A DNA stretch of 64,000 nt from Nitrospira sp. (GCA_005116745.1 SWDS01000010.1:120474-184473); one strand, 5' to 3'; positions 44,609 through 54,667 are shown, counted from the first letter of the stretch. A program made the numbers and translations. Notes: a model not told the origin generated them from the letters alone.

Positions 44609-45742
44609 ATGCCCCATGATTTCATGCCAGGCTTGGCTGGTGTTCCTGCGGCGACCTCATCCATCAGCGATGTCGATGGTCAACGCGGCATACTGGAATA
44701 CCGCGGTATCCGAGTTGAGACCCTGTGCGCCGAGTCATCGTACCTGGAAACCGCCTATCTCTTGCTGTTCGGGCATCTTCCATCAGCGGCTGAATTCCAA
44801 CAGTGGACCACGGACGTGACCCATCATCGGCGCATCAAGTTCCGTATCATTGATTTGCTGAAGTGCCTTCCCGAACAGGGCCATCCCATGGATGCGCTTC
44901 AGGCGGCGGTGGCGGCACTCGGCATGTTTTATCCAGGCCGCCACGTCAAGGACGTCGAGAATAACTATTGGAGCGCGGTGCGACTGGTCGCCAAGCTACC
45001 GACGATCGTTGCAGCCTGGGCAAGACTGCGCCACGGTGATGATCCGATCCCGCCGCGGGATGATCTCGGATTCAGCGAGAACTTCTTATACATGCTCACT
45101 GAGTCAGTTGCTCCATCCGTGTGGGCGGATATCTTTGATGACTGTTTAATTCTTCATGCCGAACACACCATGAACGCATCCACGTTTACGGGACTGGTCA
45201 CGGCTTCGACGCTGGCTGATCCCTATACGGTTGTGGCTTCGTCGATCGGCGCGCTGAAAGGCCCCCTGCACGGGGGCGCAAACGAAGAAGTGGTGGTGAT
45301 GCTCCAGGAGATCGGTACGGCGGAGAAGGCGAGACCGTACGTTGAACGTGCCTTGCAGAATAAGAAAAAACTGATGGGCTTCGGCCATCGTGTCTACACG
45401 GTCAAGGACCCTCGTGCCACGGTCCTACAGGAACTTTGTCGGCGCTTGTTTAAGGAATGCGGCAGCTCGCCTCTCTATGAAATTGCCTTGGAAGTGGAGA
45501 CGACGGCTGGAACAATGCTGAACAGCAAGGGCATCTACCCGAACGTCGATTTCTACTCCGGCATCATTTACGACAAGATGAGGATTGATGTCGATCTCTT
45601 TACTCCACTGTTTGCCATGTCGCGGGTGTCGGGTTGGTTGGCCCATTGGCTGGAGCAGTTGCGGGAAAACAAGCTGTTTCGGCCTGATCAAATCTATTCC
45701 GGCGAGCATAACCGTCCCTACGTGCCTATTGATCAGCGATAA
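44609..45742 (+). CDS. gltA: Citrate synthase
   Basis: A 377-residue type I-like short citrate synthase condensing oxaloacetate and acetyl-CoA. Active-site segments are LILHAEHTMNASTFTG (first His), GPLHGGANEEVVVML and MGFGHRVYTVKDPRA (second catalytic His), and NVDFYSGIIYDKM (catalytic Asp). In Nitrospira-type autotrophs with a reductive TCA cycle this enzyme accompanies ATP-citrate lyase; no lyase gene is in this window. 2-Methylcitrate synthase is an alternative within the family. The ATG follows GTGAGGATAC. Confidence 0.9.
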   Translation: MPHDFMPGLAGVPAATSSISDVDGQRGILEYRGIRVETLCAESSYLETAYLLLFGHLPSAAEFQQWTTDVTHHRRIKFRIIDLLKCLPEQGHPMDALQAAVAALGMFYPGRHVKDVENNYWSAVRLVAKLPTIVAAWARLRHGDDPIPPRDDLGFSENFLYMLTESVAPSVWADIFDDCLILHAEHTMNASTFTGLVTASTLADPYTVVASSIGALKGPLHGGANEEVVVMLQEIGTAEKARPYVERALQNKKKLMGFGHRVYTVKDPRATVLQELCRRLFKECGSSPLYEIALEVETTAGTMLNSKGIYPNVDFYSGIIYDKMRIDVDLFTPLFAMSRVSGWLAHWLEQLRENKLFRPDQIYSGEHNRPYVPIDQR

Positions 45743-45771
45743 TCCATGTATTTGCGATGCAGTGCAGGCTC

Positions 45772-45799
45772 TTGACTTTCCCATCGGTCGAGTTATCTG
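45772..45799 (+). promoter_or_regulatory. Possible sigma-70 promoter of hsp20
   Basis: TTGACT (45772-45777) and TATCTG (45794-45799) are separated by 16 bases and lie 77 bases before the Hsp20 start. No CIRCE or ROSE-like heat-shock element was seen by eye in the leader. Weak evidence. Confidence 0.35.
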
Positions 45800-45876
45800 T
45801 CAGGTAGGCAGTTGAATCGACGCGGCGCCAGCGACGATAACCTGACAACCAAATACGAATCCAAGAGGAGGTTGCT

Positions 45877-46326
45877 ATGGCACTCGTACGATGGGATCCG
45901 TTCCGTGAATTGGAAGAAGTTTCAGACCGGTTGAATCGGATGTTTGCGCGCCCCGCTGAGTCGCGAACCAACGGGAAAGAGACCATGATCGTGGCGGATT
46001 GGACGCCGTCGGTGGACATCAGTGAAACAGAACAGGAGTATCAGATCAAAGCGGAAATTCCCGATGTGAAGAAAGAAGACGTCAAGGTGACGGTGGAAGA
46101 CGGCGTGCTCACGATTCAGGGCGAGCGAAAACACGAGAAGGAAGAAAAAGGAAAGAAGTACCATCGGATCGAGCGGTCCTATGGCAGCTTCGTCCGGACC
46201 TTCTCGTTGCCTGATGTGATTGAAGAGGAAAAGGTGAAAGCCGAGTTCAAGGATGGGGTGCTTAACCTCCATCTGCCGAAGTCGGAGAAGGCGAAGCCGA
46301 AGGCTATCGAAGTGAAGGTGGCGTAA
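45877..46326 (+). CDS. Hsp20 small heat-shock protein
   Basis: A 149-residue chaperone of the alpha-crystallin family, forming oligomers that hold unfolding proteins. The N-terminus is MALVRWDPFRELEEVSDRLN; the alpha-crystallin domain runs from about VDISETEQEYQIKAEIPD to FKDGVLNLHLPKSEKAKPK; the C-terminal AIEVKVA holds the IxV-type anchor that docks a neighbouring dimer. ATG 45877 follows AAGAGGAGG. A strong hairpin terminator lies 28 bases after the stop, so it is a single-gene transcript. Confidence 0.92.
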   Translation: MALVRWDPFRELEEVSDRLNRMFARPAESRTNGKETMIVADWTPSVDISETEQEYQIKAEIPDVKKEDVKVTVEDGVLTIQGERKHEKEEKGKKYHRIERSYGSFVRTFSLPDVIEEEKVKAEFKDGVLNLHLPKSEKAKPKAIEVKVA

Positions 46327-46353
46327 GCTGCCTTGATTAAGGTTCCTGAGAAC

Positions 46354-46381
46354 AAAGGCCCGCCTCATCAGGCGGGCCTTT
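46354..46381 (+). terminator. Rho-independent terminator after hsp20
   Basis: AAAGGCCCGCCT (46354-46365), loop CATC, then AGGCGGGCCTTT (46370-46381), followed by GTCTTT. Perfect 12-bp stem. Confidence 0.9.
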
Positions 46382-46806
46382 GTCTTTGAGGTTTCCCCAC
46401 CTGGGCACTGGTTCCCGTGATCGCTCATCGGGTCATTTGGTGCATCGAAGGCTAGGGCCCTATCGGATCTACTCATAGGGTCATCTTTGCGTATTGTGTA
46501 TTTGATGAAACCGAGTAGAGTGCGCAGCACTATCCTCAGTGTCATCGGCATGCGCAAGGGCTGACGCCTATGGTAATGCCAGCCGCTTCACACGGATCCA
46601 ATCAGTCAGGCAGATCGTTGCCATAATCTCTCCTGATACGAGACAGGAGGCGAACGTCATCGCGATTTTAATGGTAATCAGGCAGGAAATAGATAAATTA
46701 TGATGGAGGTCTTGATCGGTATTCTGTACACATGAAAAAAGGCGTGTCGGCCGTTGGCTCAGCTGTCGACCCTATTCAAACACCTGACCTGTTTGAGGAG
46801 GCCAAG
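46382..46806. other. Gene-free spacer
   Basis: About 425 bases between the hsp20 terminator and the small membrane protein. I see no gene on either strand. The last 120 bases are AT-richer (ATAGATAAATTATGATGG) and probably contain the promoter of the next gene. Confidence 0.5.
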
Positions 46807-47070
46807 ATGAAAACTCTCAGCTATTCGCTGGTGATAGTCGGAATGGTGCTGGCACTCGGGGGTGTGGTGGCCGTCTTTGACTTCGACCAGCCTTCGGATG
46901 TGTTTTCGTTAGCCTGGTGGATGATCGTCGGTGGATGGGGCCTTGCATTGATAGGCATGGGGATCGATATCGTGCATGTATTCAGGATTGCTAAATGCGA
47001 ACCAGCGTACGTATTCCAGCCGAAGACGAATAGAGCTGACGGAGTCGAGGGAGAAATCGCTCGTATGTGA
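46807..47070 (+). CDS. Small membrane protein, two helices
   Basis: An 87-residue protein with two membrane helices: YSLVIVGMVLALGGVVAVFD and WWMIVGGWGLALIGMGIDIV, followed by a hydrophilic tail. ATG 46807 follows GAGGAGGCC; an in-frame ATG at 46732 would add 25 residues before the first helix with no ribosome site. No family recognised. A terminator hairpin lies downstream at 47154. Confidence 0.6.
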   Translation: MKTLSYSLVIVGMVLALGGVVAVFDFDQPSDVFSLAWWMIVGGWGLALIGMGIDIVHVFRIAKCEPAYVFQPKTNRADGVEGEIARM

Positions 47071-47153
47071 TGATCTGATAGGAGCCCATCACGCTGGGCC
47101 GCTCGCCTAGGATGAGCGATCGGAATGGATCGTTGGATTCACTGATTGTCGCA

Positions 47154-47178
47154 AAGGCCACCTTCTCAGGTGGGCCTT
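47154..47178 (+). terminator. Hairpin terminator
   Basis: AAGGCCACCT (47154-47163), four-base loop, AGGTGGGCCTT (47168-47178) with one bulged base, then CTTATTT. It lies 84 bases after the small membrane protein. The rest of 47071-47424 shows no gene. Confidence 0.75.
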
Positions 47179-47424
47179 CTTATTTGTCGGTACACCGCTC
47201 CTAGCTCACTCATTCCAAACTGATTCATCGAGTGAGACCTCAAGACATACTGCCTGCCATTGTTGGCGTGGGTTCGAAAACGCTAGAGATCTCCGCGTGG
47301 CGACAGCCGAGAATTTCAGGCCATGTCAGGGGGAGTCATGCTGTCTGCTCTTGTGAAAGTGAGCGGGCTAAGTTTATCATGACGCCCGCAAGGAGTTGGA
47401 ACCTCTTACCCTGGAGCACTGTGC

Positions 47425-48861
47425 ATGAAACAGGATCAGAACAAGCCGTCAGCATCGACTCGAATGGAACGAGACACCATGGGGGAACTGGCTGTTCCCG
47501 TTGAGGCCTATTACGGAGTACAGACCGCACGCGCGATCGAGAATTTTCCGATCAGTTCGCTGCGCATGCCGCGAGCAGTCATCCGAGCCATGGGGATGAT
47601 CAAGCGGGCTGCCGCGACGGTGAATCACTCCTTTGGATTGTTGGATAAAAAACCTGCTGAGGCGATCAACCTGGCGGCGACTGAAGTGGTCGATGGCAAG
47701 CTGGATGCCGAGTTCCCGGTCGACATTTTTCAGACGGGGTCCGGTACGTCCACCAATATGAATACGAACGAGGTGATCTCTAACCGCGCGACGGAGTTGC
47801 TGGGTGGCGCGCGTGGCAGCAAGCTGGTGCATCCGAACGACCATGTGAATTTAGGCCAATCGAGCAATGATGTGATTCCAACCGCTATTCACATTGCTGC
47901 GTCGGAAATGATGCAGCAGCAGCTGCTGCCAGCGCTGACTCGATTGCATAAGGCGTTGAAGCGTAAGGCGAAGGAGTTTGATCAGATTGTGAAAATTGGG
48001 CGTACGCATCTACAAGATGCGACGCCGGTTCGCCTTGGGCAGGAATTCGGTGGCTACGCTCGCCAGATCGAGCTCGGTATTCAGCGGGTCAAGCAAGCCC
48101 AAGCCGCCTTGATCGAAGTCGCATTGGGTGGAACCGCAGTGGGCACAGGGTTGAACTGCCATCCGCAATTTTCGAAAAAAGTCATGGCCATTATTTCCAA
48201 AGAGACTGGCTGTTCGTTTAAGGAAGCCAAGAATCATTTTGAGGCTCAATCGGCACAAGACTCCCTTGTGGAGGCGAGCGGGTGTCTGCGCACCGTGGCC
48301 GTGAGTCTCATGAAGATTGCCAATGATATTCGATGGCTTGGTTCAGGGCCTCGGTGCGGACTTGGCGAAATCAATGTGCCCGAGACGCAGCCTGGTTCTT
48401 CGATCATGCCGGGGAAGGTCAATCCGGTGATCGCCGAGTCTGTCACGATGGTCTGCGCGCAAGTGATCGGGAACGATGTGACGGTGACCATCGGTGGGCA
48501 GGCAGCGAACTTCGAGCTCATCGTCATGATGCCGGTGATGGCGTACAATCTTCTTCAGTCCATTGAGCTGTTAGCCACCGCCTCCAACAATTTCTCGGTC
48601 AAGTGTATTGAAGGGATCAAGGCGAACGAAGAGCGATGCAAGAGCCTCATTGAAGAAAGCCTGGCAATGTGTACTGCGTTGGCGCCGGAGATCGGCTACG
48701 AAGCTGCGGCCAAACTGGCGAAGGACGCCTACAAGTCAGGCAAGACGGTCAGACAGATGGCAAAAGACCAAAAGGTCTTGCCGGATAAACGTCTCGCGCA
48801 GCTCCTCGATCCTTGGCGTATGACCGAACCGGGTGGACCGGTGGGGAGCGCGGGAGGGTAG
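47425..48861 (+). CDS. fumC: Class II fumarate hydratase
   Basis: A 478-residue oxygen-stable fumarase interconverting fumarate and malate, in both oxidative and reductive TCA directions. The superfamily signature GSSIMPGKVNPVIAE near residue 327 holds the catalytic Ser loop; other conserved blocks are GSGTSTNMNTNEVISNRA and KIGRTHLQDATPVRLGQEF. The start region MERDTMGELAVPVEAYYG is standard; the first 13 residues are an extra. It is upstream of the NlpC/P60 gene but separated by 51 bases. Confidence 0.93.
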   Translation: MKQDQNKPSASTRMERDTMGELAVPVEAYYGVQTARAIENFPISSLRMPRAVIRAMGMIKRAAATVNHSFGLLDKKPAEAINLAATEVVDGKLDAEFPVDIFQTGSGTSTNMNTNEVISNRATELLGGARGSKLVHPNDHVNLGQSSNDVIPTAIHIAASEMMQQQLLPALTRLHKALKRKAKEFDQIVKIGRTHLQDATPVRLGQEFGGYARQIELGIQRVKQAQAALIEVALGGTAVGTGLNCHPQFSKKVMAIISKETGCSFKEAKNHFEAQSAQDSLVEASGCLRTVAVSLMKIANDIRWLGSGPRCGLGEINVPETQPGSSIMPGKVNPVIAESVTMVCAQVIGNDVTVTIGGQAANFELIVMMPVMAYNLLQSIELLATASNNFSVKCIEGIKANEERCKSLIEESLAMCTALAPEIGYEAAAKLAKDAYKSGKTVRQMAKDQKVLPDKRLAQLLDPWRMTEPGGPVGSAGG

Positions 48862-48912
48862 CTGAACCGCATGCGGGGATTGTCTTACGCGAGCTGGTCG
48901 GTATACTGAAGC

Positions 48913-49626
48913 ATGATGAGGTCAGTCGGCGACAGGCATTTCTTCAGGCTCGGTCTCGTGGTTGTGCTCGTTGCAGGCACGCTCGGCGGGTGTGCCGCAA
49001 CCGTGCGTCAGCCTGTACCGGATCAGAGGAGTATGATTCCTACGATGGGCACACGGGGAGCTCATTGCTGTGCCATGGTACAGGGCGTTCCACGGCAGAT
49101 GGCGCTGGCGAAGACAGCGGTGAGATTTGTCGGACAGTCCCGCATTCAGGTGGATGGACGGAACTATACTCCAGATTGCTCAGGCTTTGTTCGAGGCGTC
49201 TACGCCTCGCAGCTGGTGGACTTGTACGGTGGGCTCGGCGAACTTGATGGCGGTAACGGCGTCGGGCGTATCTTTACCCATATGGTAGAACATGGGCGAA
49301 TTCACTATGGACCCACTGTCCATCCTGGAGATCTGGTATTTTTCCACAACACCTGGGATTTCAACCGAGATGGATTGCCGAACGACCCGCTCACGCATGT
49401 CGGTGTCGTTGAGAAGGTGGACCTCGATGGGACCGTGGTGTTCGTCAGTTCGGTGTCAGCAGGGATTGAACGGTATCGCATGAATCTCAAGCATCCGGAC
49501 ACACGCAAAGCCCCGGATGGGCGAGTGCTCAACGATTTCCTCCGACGCAAGCACGTGGGCGACGCCCGTGGGACCTATTACCTTGCGGGGCGACTATTTG
49601 CCGCGTTTGGAACCCTTGCTCATTAA
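48913..49626 (+). CDS. NlpC/P60-type lipoprotein hydrolase
   Basis: A 237-residue lipoprotein with lipobox LVAGTLGGCAATV (Cys near residue 27). The catalytic cysteine lies in NYTPDCSGFVRGVYASQ near residue 96, and the catalytic His is in PLTHVGVVEKVDLDG near residue 170, the order of NlpC/P60 cysteine peptidases that cut peptidoglycan stem peptides. The domain is longer than Spr-like enzymes because of an insert around LYGGLGELDGGNGVGRIF. Likely acts on the cell wall from the outer membrane. The 49627-49832 spacer shows no gene. Confidence 0.8.
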   Translation: MMRSVGDRHFFRLGLVVVLVAGTLGGCAATVRQPVPDQRSMIPTMGTRGAHCCAMVQGVPRQMALAKTAVRFVGQSRIQVDGRNYTPDCSGFVRGVYASQLVDLYGGLGELDGGNGVGRIFTHMVEHGRIHYGPTVHPGDLVFFHNTWDFNRDGLPNDPLTHVGVVEKVDLDGTVVFVSSVSAGIERYRMNLKHPDTRKAPDGRVLNDFLRRKHVGDARGTYYLAGRLFAAFGTLAH

Positions 49627-49832
49627 CTCGTGTGCCGAATTCCTGTCATGTCCTCCTGAATTCGACGTATCCCTTTGATCACCATGTTTCTTCTTCTACC
49701 GAACTCCGGGAGAACTTGATTGATGCCAACCATATGGCTGGAATGTTCTGTACAATGCGAATGTCCAGAATAACCGCATCCTGCTCACTCTTAGAGAGCG
49801 CGGACCGCTGACGCGTTCGGAAACATAGGCTC

Positions 49833-52241
49833 ATGAGACCGATGACAACTGAAACGACTCAAATTTCCCCTGATGTGGTGCAGGTCAAGATTGTTCCGAT
49901 CATTGCCAAGGAGCTCAGCGTTGGGGCCCATCAAGTTGCAGCAGCGATCACGCTGCTCGACGAAGGGGCCACGGTGCCCTTCATTGCGCGCTATCGGAAA
50001 GAGGCGACTGGTAACCTGGACGATACACACCTGCGCACGCTGGAGGAACGGTTGCTCTATCTGCGCGAATTGGAGGAGCGCCGCACTGCTGTCTTGGTTT
50101 CGATCGAGGAACAGGGGAAGCTCACGGATGCATTGCGGGCGAGCATTGAGGCCGCGGCCACCAAGCAGGCTGTCGAAGATCTGTACCTCCCCTTCAAACC
50201 GAAGCGACGCACACGCGCGCAGATTGCCCGCGAAGCTGGGTTGGAACCGTTGGCCGATAGTCTCTTGGCTGATCCGAGGTTGGATCCCGAGCAAGAAGCG
50301 CTCAAGTACATACGCGTTGTGCCGGCTGCCGAAGGGGTGGAGGCGATCAATGTGCCTGATGCCAAGACTGCGCTGGAAGGGGCACGGGACATTCTGATGG
50401 AGCGGTTTGCGGAAACGGCCGATCTCTTAGCCGTGTTGCGGACTCGGCTGTGGGATCAGGGTGTCCTCACGTCGACGGTGATGAAAGACAAGGAAACGGC
50501 GGAAGAGGAGAAGTTTCGTGACTACTATGCGTATGCGGAGTCGATCAAGACTATACCGTCGCATCGGGCTCTTGCATTATTCCGAGGTCGTTCGCTGGGA
50601 GTCTTGAAACTTGAATTGGGTTTAGGTGAGGCGCTGGACAAGGTCGTTCCCCATCCCTGCGTATCAACGATTGCGGCTCACGCGGGCATCGAAGATCGAG
50701 GGCGATCTGCGGACAAGTGGCTAGCCGGTGTGTGCGAATGGACGTGGCGTGTCAAGATGCATCTCCAGATCAGTACCGAACTCTTGGTGCAGTTGCGCGA
50801 AGCCGCCGAGGCCGAGGCGATCAAGATTTTTGCCAGGAATCTGCATGAATTGTTATTGGCGTCACCGGCTGGGCCAAAAGTGATCCTCGGTTTGGATCCA
50901 GGTATTCGCACCGGATGCAAAGTGGCGGTGGTCGATGCCACAGGGAAATTATTGGCGACCGAAACCATCTATCCGCATCAGCCTCGCAATGATTGGCAGG
51001 GGTCGTTGCAGGCACTTGTTCGTCTCGTCGTTCAACATGGCGTGGAATTGCTGTCCATTGGGAATGGAACGGCTAGTCGTGAGACGGATAAGTTGGCGGG
51101 TGAGGTGATCAAGCTGGTCGCCACGCAACGACCAGAACACAATGTTATGAAACTCGTGGTGAGTGAGGCAGGGGCGTCGGTCTATTCGGCCTCGGCCTTT
51201 GCCGCGGCCGAGTTCCCAGAGTTGGATGTCAGTGTGCGAGGCGCGGTGTCGATTGCTCGGCGCGTACAGGATCCGTTGGCCGAGCTGGTGAAGATTGAGC
51301 CGAAGGCGATCGGAGTGGGACAGTATCAGCATGATGTTGATCAGCGGGCCTTGGCTCGGTCGCTGGATGCTACGGTTGAAGATTGCGTCAACGCCGTCGG
51401 CGTGAACGTCAACACGGCTTCGGTGCCTTTATTGGAACGGGTCTCGGGCCTCAATAAGGCATTGGCCAGGAATATTGTGGACTATCGCAACGCAAACGGG
51501 CCGTTTCTAAATCGGTCGGCGATTCGCAAGGTTCCGCGTCTTGGTGAAAAAACATTCGAACAGGCGGCAGGCTTTCTGCGCATCCCCGATGGCGACAATC
51601 CCTTGGATCGGTCCGCGGTGCACCCAGAGGCCTATCCGGTGGTTGAGCGCATTCTGACGCGACTGGGAGCCGGGATTACCGACGTGATGCGTCAGCCGGC
51701 GGTCTTGAAGGGCTTGGCGCCGGCTGATTTTACCGATGAGCAATTCGGGGTGCCGACGGTACGGGATATTTTTGTCGAGCTGGAAAAGCCAGGCCGAGAT
51801 CCTCGTCCAGAATTCAAAACGGCAAGTTTCCGGGAGGGGGTTGAATCTCTGAGCGATCTGCAGGCCGGCATGGTGTTGGAGGGAGTGGTCACGAATGTGG
51901 CGGCCTTCGGGGCCTTCGTGGATATCGGCGTGCATCAGGATGGGCTTGTGCATGTGTCGGCGCTGGCCAATAAATTTATCAAAGATCCACACGAGGTGGT
52001 CAAACCGGGTCAGATCGTCAAGGTGAAGGTCATCGACGTTGATCTGAAGCGTCAGCGGATTGCACTGACGATGCGTCTGGAGGATGCGGCCAGCCGTCCA
52101 TCTGGTCAGGCACAGCCTGGGAGCCAGGCAACACGTGACTCGCGTGGGCGTGGGCCGTCGGTGTCTAGCCAGACGGCGCGAGCGCCTCAGCCGATCAGCG
52201 CGATGGCGTTGGCATTGGCAAAGGCGAGACAGAAGTCATAA
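49833..52241 (+). CDS. tex: Tex-family S1 RNA-binding transcription accessory protein
   Basis: An 802-residue cytosolic protein with the Tex domain order: helical N-terminus, YqgF/RNaseH-like fold ([20 protein letters not shown] near residue 350), helix-hairpin-helix repeats ([20 protein letters not shown] and [18 protein letters not shown]), and a C-terminal S1 domain ([20 protein letters not shown]). Tex binds nucleic acid and affects transcription; exact role unclear. The last 84 codons are repeated at 52928-53179 after a toxin-antitoxin pair, with eight residue differences and no indels. Homology of the two copies extends about 25 bases past the stop. Confidence 0.92.
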   Translation: MRPMTTETTQISPDVVQVKIVPIIAKELSVGAHQVAAAITLLDEGATVPFIARYRKEATGNLDDTHLRTLEERLLYLRELEERRTAVLVSIEEQGKLTDALRASIEAAATKQAVEDLYLPFKPKRRTRAQIAREAGLEPLADSLLADPRLDPEQEALKYIRVVPAAEGVEAINVPDAKTALEGARDILMERFAETADLLAVLRTRLWDQGVLTSTVMKDKETAEEEKFRDYYAYAESIKTIPSHRALALFRGRSLGVLKLELGLGEALDKVVPHPCVSTIAAHAGIEDRGRSADKWLAGVCEWTWRVKMHLQISTELLVQLREAAEAEAIKIFARNLHELLLASPAGPKVILGLDPGIRTGCKVAVVDATGKLLATETIYPHQPRNDWQGSLQALVRLVVQHGVELLSIGNGTASRETDKLAGEVIKLVATQRPEHNVMKLVVSEAGASVYSASAFAAAEFPELDVSVRGAVSIARRVQDPLAELVKIEPKAIGVGQYQHDVDQRALARSLDATVEDCVNAVGVNVNTASVPLLERVSGLNKALARNIVDYRNANGPFLNRSAIRKVPRLGEKTFEQAAGFLRIPDGDNPLDRSAVHPEAYPVVERILTRLGAGITDVMRQPAVLKGLAPADFTDEQFGVPTVRDIFVELEKPGRDPRPEFKTASFREGVESLSDLQAGMVLEGVVTNVAAFGAFVDIGVHQDGLVHVSALANKFIKDPHEVVKPGQIVKVKVIDVDLKRQRIALTMRLEDAASRPSGQAQPGSQATRDSRGRGPSVSSQTARAPQPISAMALALAKARQKS

Positions 52242-52371
52242 TAAACATCCAATCGAACAGGCGTTAGGGAAAGCGATGGGTTATCCCTCTACTAGACCCT
52301 CAATCCTAACCCTGCTCAGTTGACGCATGAAGGAAAGTGTCCTAAAGTGATGTTCTGCGAGGTGATCGGCC

Positions 52372-52554
52372 ATGGCTACCGATACGATGAAACAAAAGAT
52401 TCTGCAGGTCGTCCAGGGGCTTCCTGACACGGCCACATTTGAGGACGCGATCGAACGGCTCTGTTTCCTCGCAAAGGTCGAAGAGGGCATACGCCAATCT
52501 GATGCCGGTGAAACGGTGCCTCATGCCGAAGCCGTTCGTCAGCTCCTCACATGA
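52372..52554 (+). CDS. Putative antitoxin partner of the ParE-like toxin
   Basis: A 60-residue protein, MATDTMKQKILQVVQGLPDT then FEDAIERLCFLAKVEEGIRQ, with two helices and a short tail. Its stop overlaps the toxin start by four bases, the usual arrangement of relBE/parDE antitoxin-toxin pairs. No classical ribbon-helix-helix is evident, but the pattern (DTATFEDAIERL) is shared with small antitoxin-like proteins that precede ParE toxins. Assignment rests mainly on context. Confidence 0.75.
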   Translation: MATDTMKQKILQVVQGLPDTATFEDAIERLCFLAKVEEGIRQSDAGETVPHAEAVRQLLT

Positions 52555-52841
52555 CTCCGCTGATCTGGACTCGTCGAGCCATAGAAGATGTTCGCTCCAT
52601 CAGGCAGTTCATTGCCCAAGACTCTCCTCACTACGCTGAACTTGTCAGGCAACAACTGATTGCAGCAGTCGAGCGATTGCCTACCTTCCCTCAATCCGGA
52701 CGTGTCGTCCCGGAAGCCAATAATCCAGCGATTCGGGAGGTGATCCAAGGCTCCTACCGAATCGTCTATCGGCTCATTCATGGCGAGATCCATATTCTCA
52801 CCGTTCACCACGCCGCCCGCCTCCTCCATTTGGAGTCGTGA
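52551..52841 (+). CDS. RelE/ParE-family toxin
   Basis: A 96-residue toxin of the RelE/ParE superfamily. The family layout is intact: [20 protein letters not shown] (N-terminal helices), [19 protein letters not shown], then [20 protein letters not shown] and the final [11 protein letters not shown] strand. ParE types poison gyrase, RelE types cleave mRNA; residues RSYRIVYR-like favour the ParE side but do not decide. Located between the intact tex gene and a duplicate of its 3' end. Confidence 0.87.
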   Translation: MTPLIWTRRAIEDVRSIRQFIAQDSPHYAELVRQQLIAAVERLPTFPQSGRVVPEANNPAIREVIQGSYRIVYRLIHGEIHILTVHHAARLLHLES

Positions 52842-52927
52842 TTTCGTGTACTTTTGGGTGGTATTGCAGCACAGCATTCAATGCACATGCCCGGCCCCAA
52901 CCTGATCCTCAATTTCTTGAAGACCAG

Positions 52928-53179
52928 CACGAGGTGGTCAAACCGGGGCAGATCGTTAAGGCGAAGGTGATCGATGTCGATCTGAAGCATCAGCGGATTG
53001 CGCTGACGATGCGACTTGAAGATGCCGCGAGCCGCCCATCTGCTCAGGCACAGCCTGGGAGCCAATCCGCGCGTGACTCGCGCGGGCGTGGGCCGTCGGT
53101 GTCGAGCCAGGCGGCGCGAGTGCCTCAGCCGATCGGGGCGATGGCGTTGGCATTGGCGAAGGCCAGGCAAAAGTCATAA
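52928..53179 (+). pseudogene. Duplicated 3' end of tex
   Basis: Eighty-three codons that align without gaps to the tex C-terminus (from [11 protein letters not shown] to AKARQKS), with eight residue differences. It preserves part of the S1 domain and the low-complexity tail, and cannot function alone. Homology begins sharply at about 52921 and continues about 25 bases past the stop. The level of divergence suggests it came from a related strain and is not a fresh local duplication. Confidence 0.88.
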
Positions 53180-53218
53180 GGAACGTCCTATCGTAAGGGG
53201 AGGTACACAGAGCAATAG

Positions 53219-54556
53219 TCAATGACTCATCTCAAGTTGCGTATATGCTTTCTCAAGGTCGGCAGAAGTGGCTCTGGGGATGGTTGTTTCAATTGCTGAG
53301 AAGAAATCTATACCTGCAAGAAGGGCAAGTCTGGTCAAGGTACAAACTTTCAACCGGATAGCTGAAAGTTCTTTGCTCGAAGGCGATATAGAGCCGTGCA
53401 TCAGTTTAGAGCGGTAATCGTATATTTTCTTTGCTAGGATGTGACTTTCGCTGTATTGGTCCTGGTTCCCAACAGAACTGAGTAGCGCAGCTCTTCGTGT
53501 GAGTATATTGGTGATGGTTGAAGATTTCTTTGTTATTGTCATTCGTTCAAGGGCTGCAACGTACTTCACAATTGCAGAAGCCGAATTCAACTCCCTCACC
53601 CCTTGCCCATACCAATTCAGGCTATCGAGGAATCTTTGCGTCAGATGAGAAGTTTTTTGTGGATCTTGTAGACCTGTAAGGGCATTTCCAACGAGGGCGA
53701 GGTACCATCCTCCTTGTTGGTTTAACCTTTCAAACCATCCATCTGGTGCATGCCTATCTTGCCATTCGCGATTAATCGAGAACCCAATCCGACCTGAGTT
53801 GTCTTGTCTAAGGGAGGCACTCTCAGAAAGAGCAACAGGGGTGTGTGCCTGCCGGAATCTTGCCGTATAGGAGTTGCCAATGAGCAGGCGTAAAGCGTCA
53901 AGGGCTCCTTCGACGGTTGCACTGGCTCTGAGAGCAGATGTTGGTTCATCACATTGAGGCACTGTTGTCTGAGCGACCCAAGGAAAGCGTGAGTAATAGG
54001 GGATTACATCTCGTCTCACTAACTCAGGGTCTCGTGAGGTAATCATTTCTGAATTGTCTTTTAAGAAGTCCTTCATCCAAATGAATCTTACGGGTCCAAT
54101 CTCAAATTGATCAGGAATCTTATCTAAGAAAACGACGCAGGGTACAAAGTGGGTAAGGTCATAGATCCGTTTCTTGACCGTTTTAATTGCAGCTGCGAGC
54201 ATTCTAGCGACTTGTCTTTCATTCACCTGTCTCTCTTCTTTGAGAAATCTACTGAGTAGTTCTTTGGTCACAGCTTTACGGAACCTATCTTGGTCAATGC
54301 GTTGGTCCAGATCGCCTTGTGTTACGAGATAGCGCTTTGATATTTCTCCAATCTTGAAGTAGGCCTCTTTCCCACAGGGGAGTAATCCACTCTCTTCAGG
54401 GTGTGGGATATGATAGCCCCAATTCTGGTCTCGTCGCATAAATGTGCGCAGGTCATGTGCCGACATGGCTGACAACCGGTGAACCTCAGAGACAACGAAT
54501 GTGATATCTCTGATATTCTGTTGGGCTATAGTCATCTGTGGTTCGTTAATAGCCAT
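53219..54556 (-). CDS. HEPN-domain protein (ApeA-like C-terminus)
   Basis: A 445-residue protein of unknown exact role. Residues about 320-440 carry a HEPN-like helical domain with the RX4H motif in YDYRSKLMHGSISPS (Arg 382, His 387) preceded by SAIVKYVAALERMTITKKSS. HEPN domains with this motif are often ribonucleases in defence and toxin systems; ApeA is an antiphage example of similar length. The N-terminal 300 residues (DITFVVSEVHRLSAMSAHDL onward) show no family I know and could sense the trigger. The gene is visibly AT-richer than its neighbours and lies right after the tex toxin-antitoxin insertion, pointing to horizontal gain. Start ATG 54556. Confidence 0.6.
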   Translation of the reverse strand: MAINEPQMTIAQQNIRDITFVVSEVHRLSAMSAHDLRTFMRRDQNWGYHIPHPEESGLLPCGKEAYFKIGEISKRYLVTQGDLDQRIDQDRFRKAVTKELLSRFLKEERQVNERQVARMLAAAIKTVKKRIYDLTHFVPCVVFLDKIPDQFEIGPVRFIWMKDFLKDNSEMITSRDPELVRRDVIPYYSRFPWVAQTTVPQCDEPTSALRASATVEGALDALRLLIGNSYTARFRQAHTPVALSESASLRQDNSGRIGFSINREWQDRHAPDGWFERLNQQGGWYLALVGNALTGLQDPQKTSHLTQRFLDSLNWYGQGVRELNSASAIVKYVAALERMTITKKSSTITNILTRRAALLSSVGNQDQYSESHILAKKIYDYRSKLMHGSISPSSKELSAIRLKVCTLTRLALLAGIDFFSAIETTIPRATSADLEKAYTQLEMSH

Positions 54557-54667
54557 GTCAGATTATGATTTGGCTTAGCCTGACTCGCCGTAATAGTTGT
54601 TGGATAACTCCCGAAACACTCCTCGTCTTGCTGAGGAATTGTTTGCTGCCTTTGGCCTTCGCTTGTG

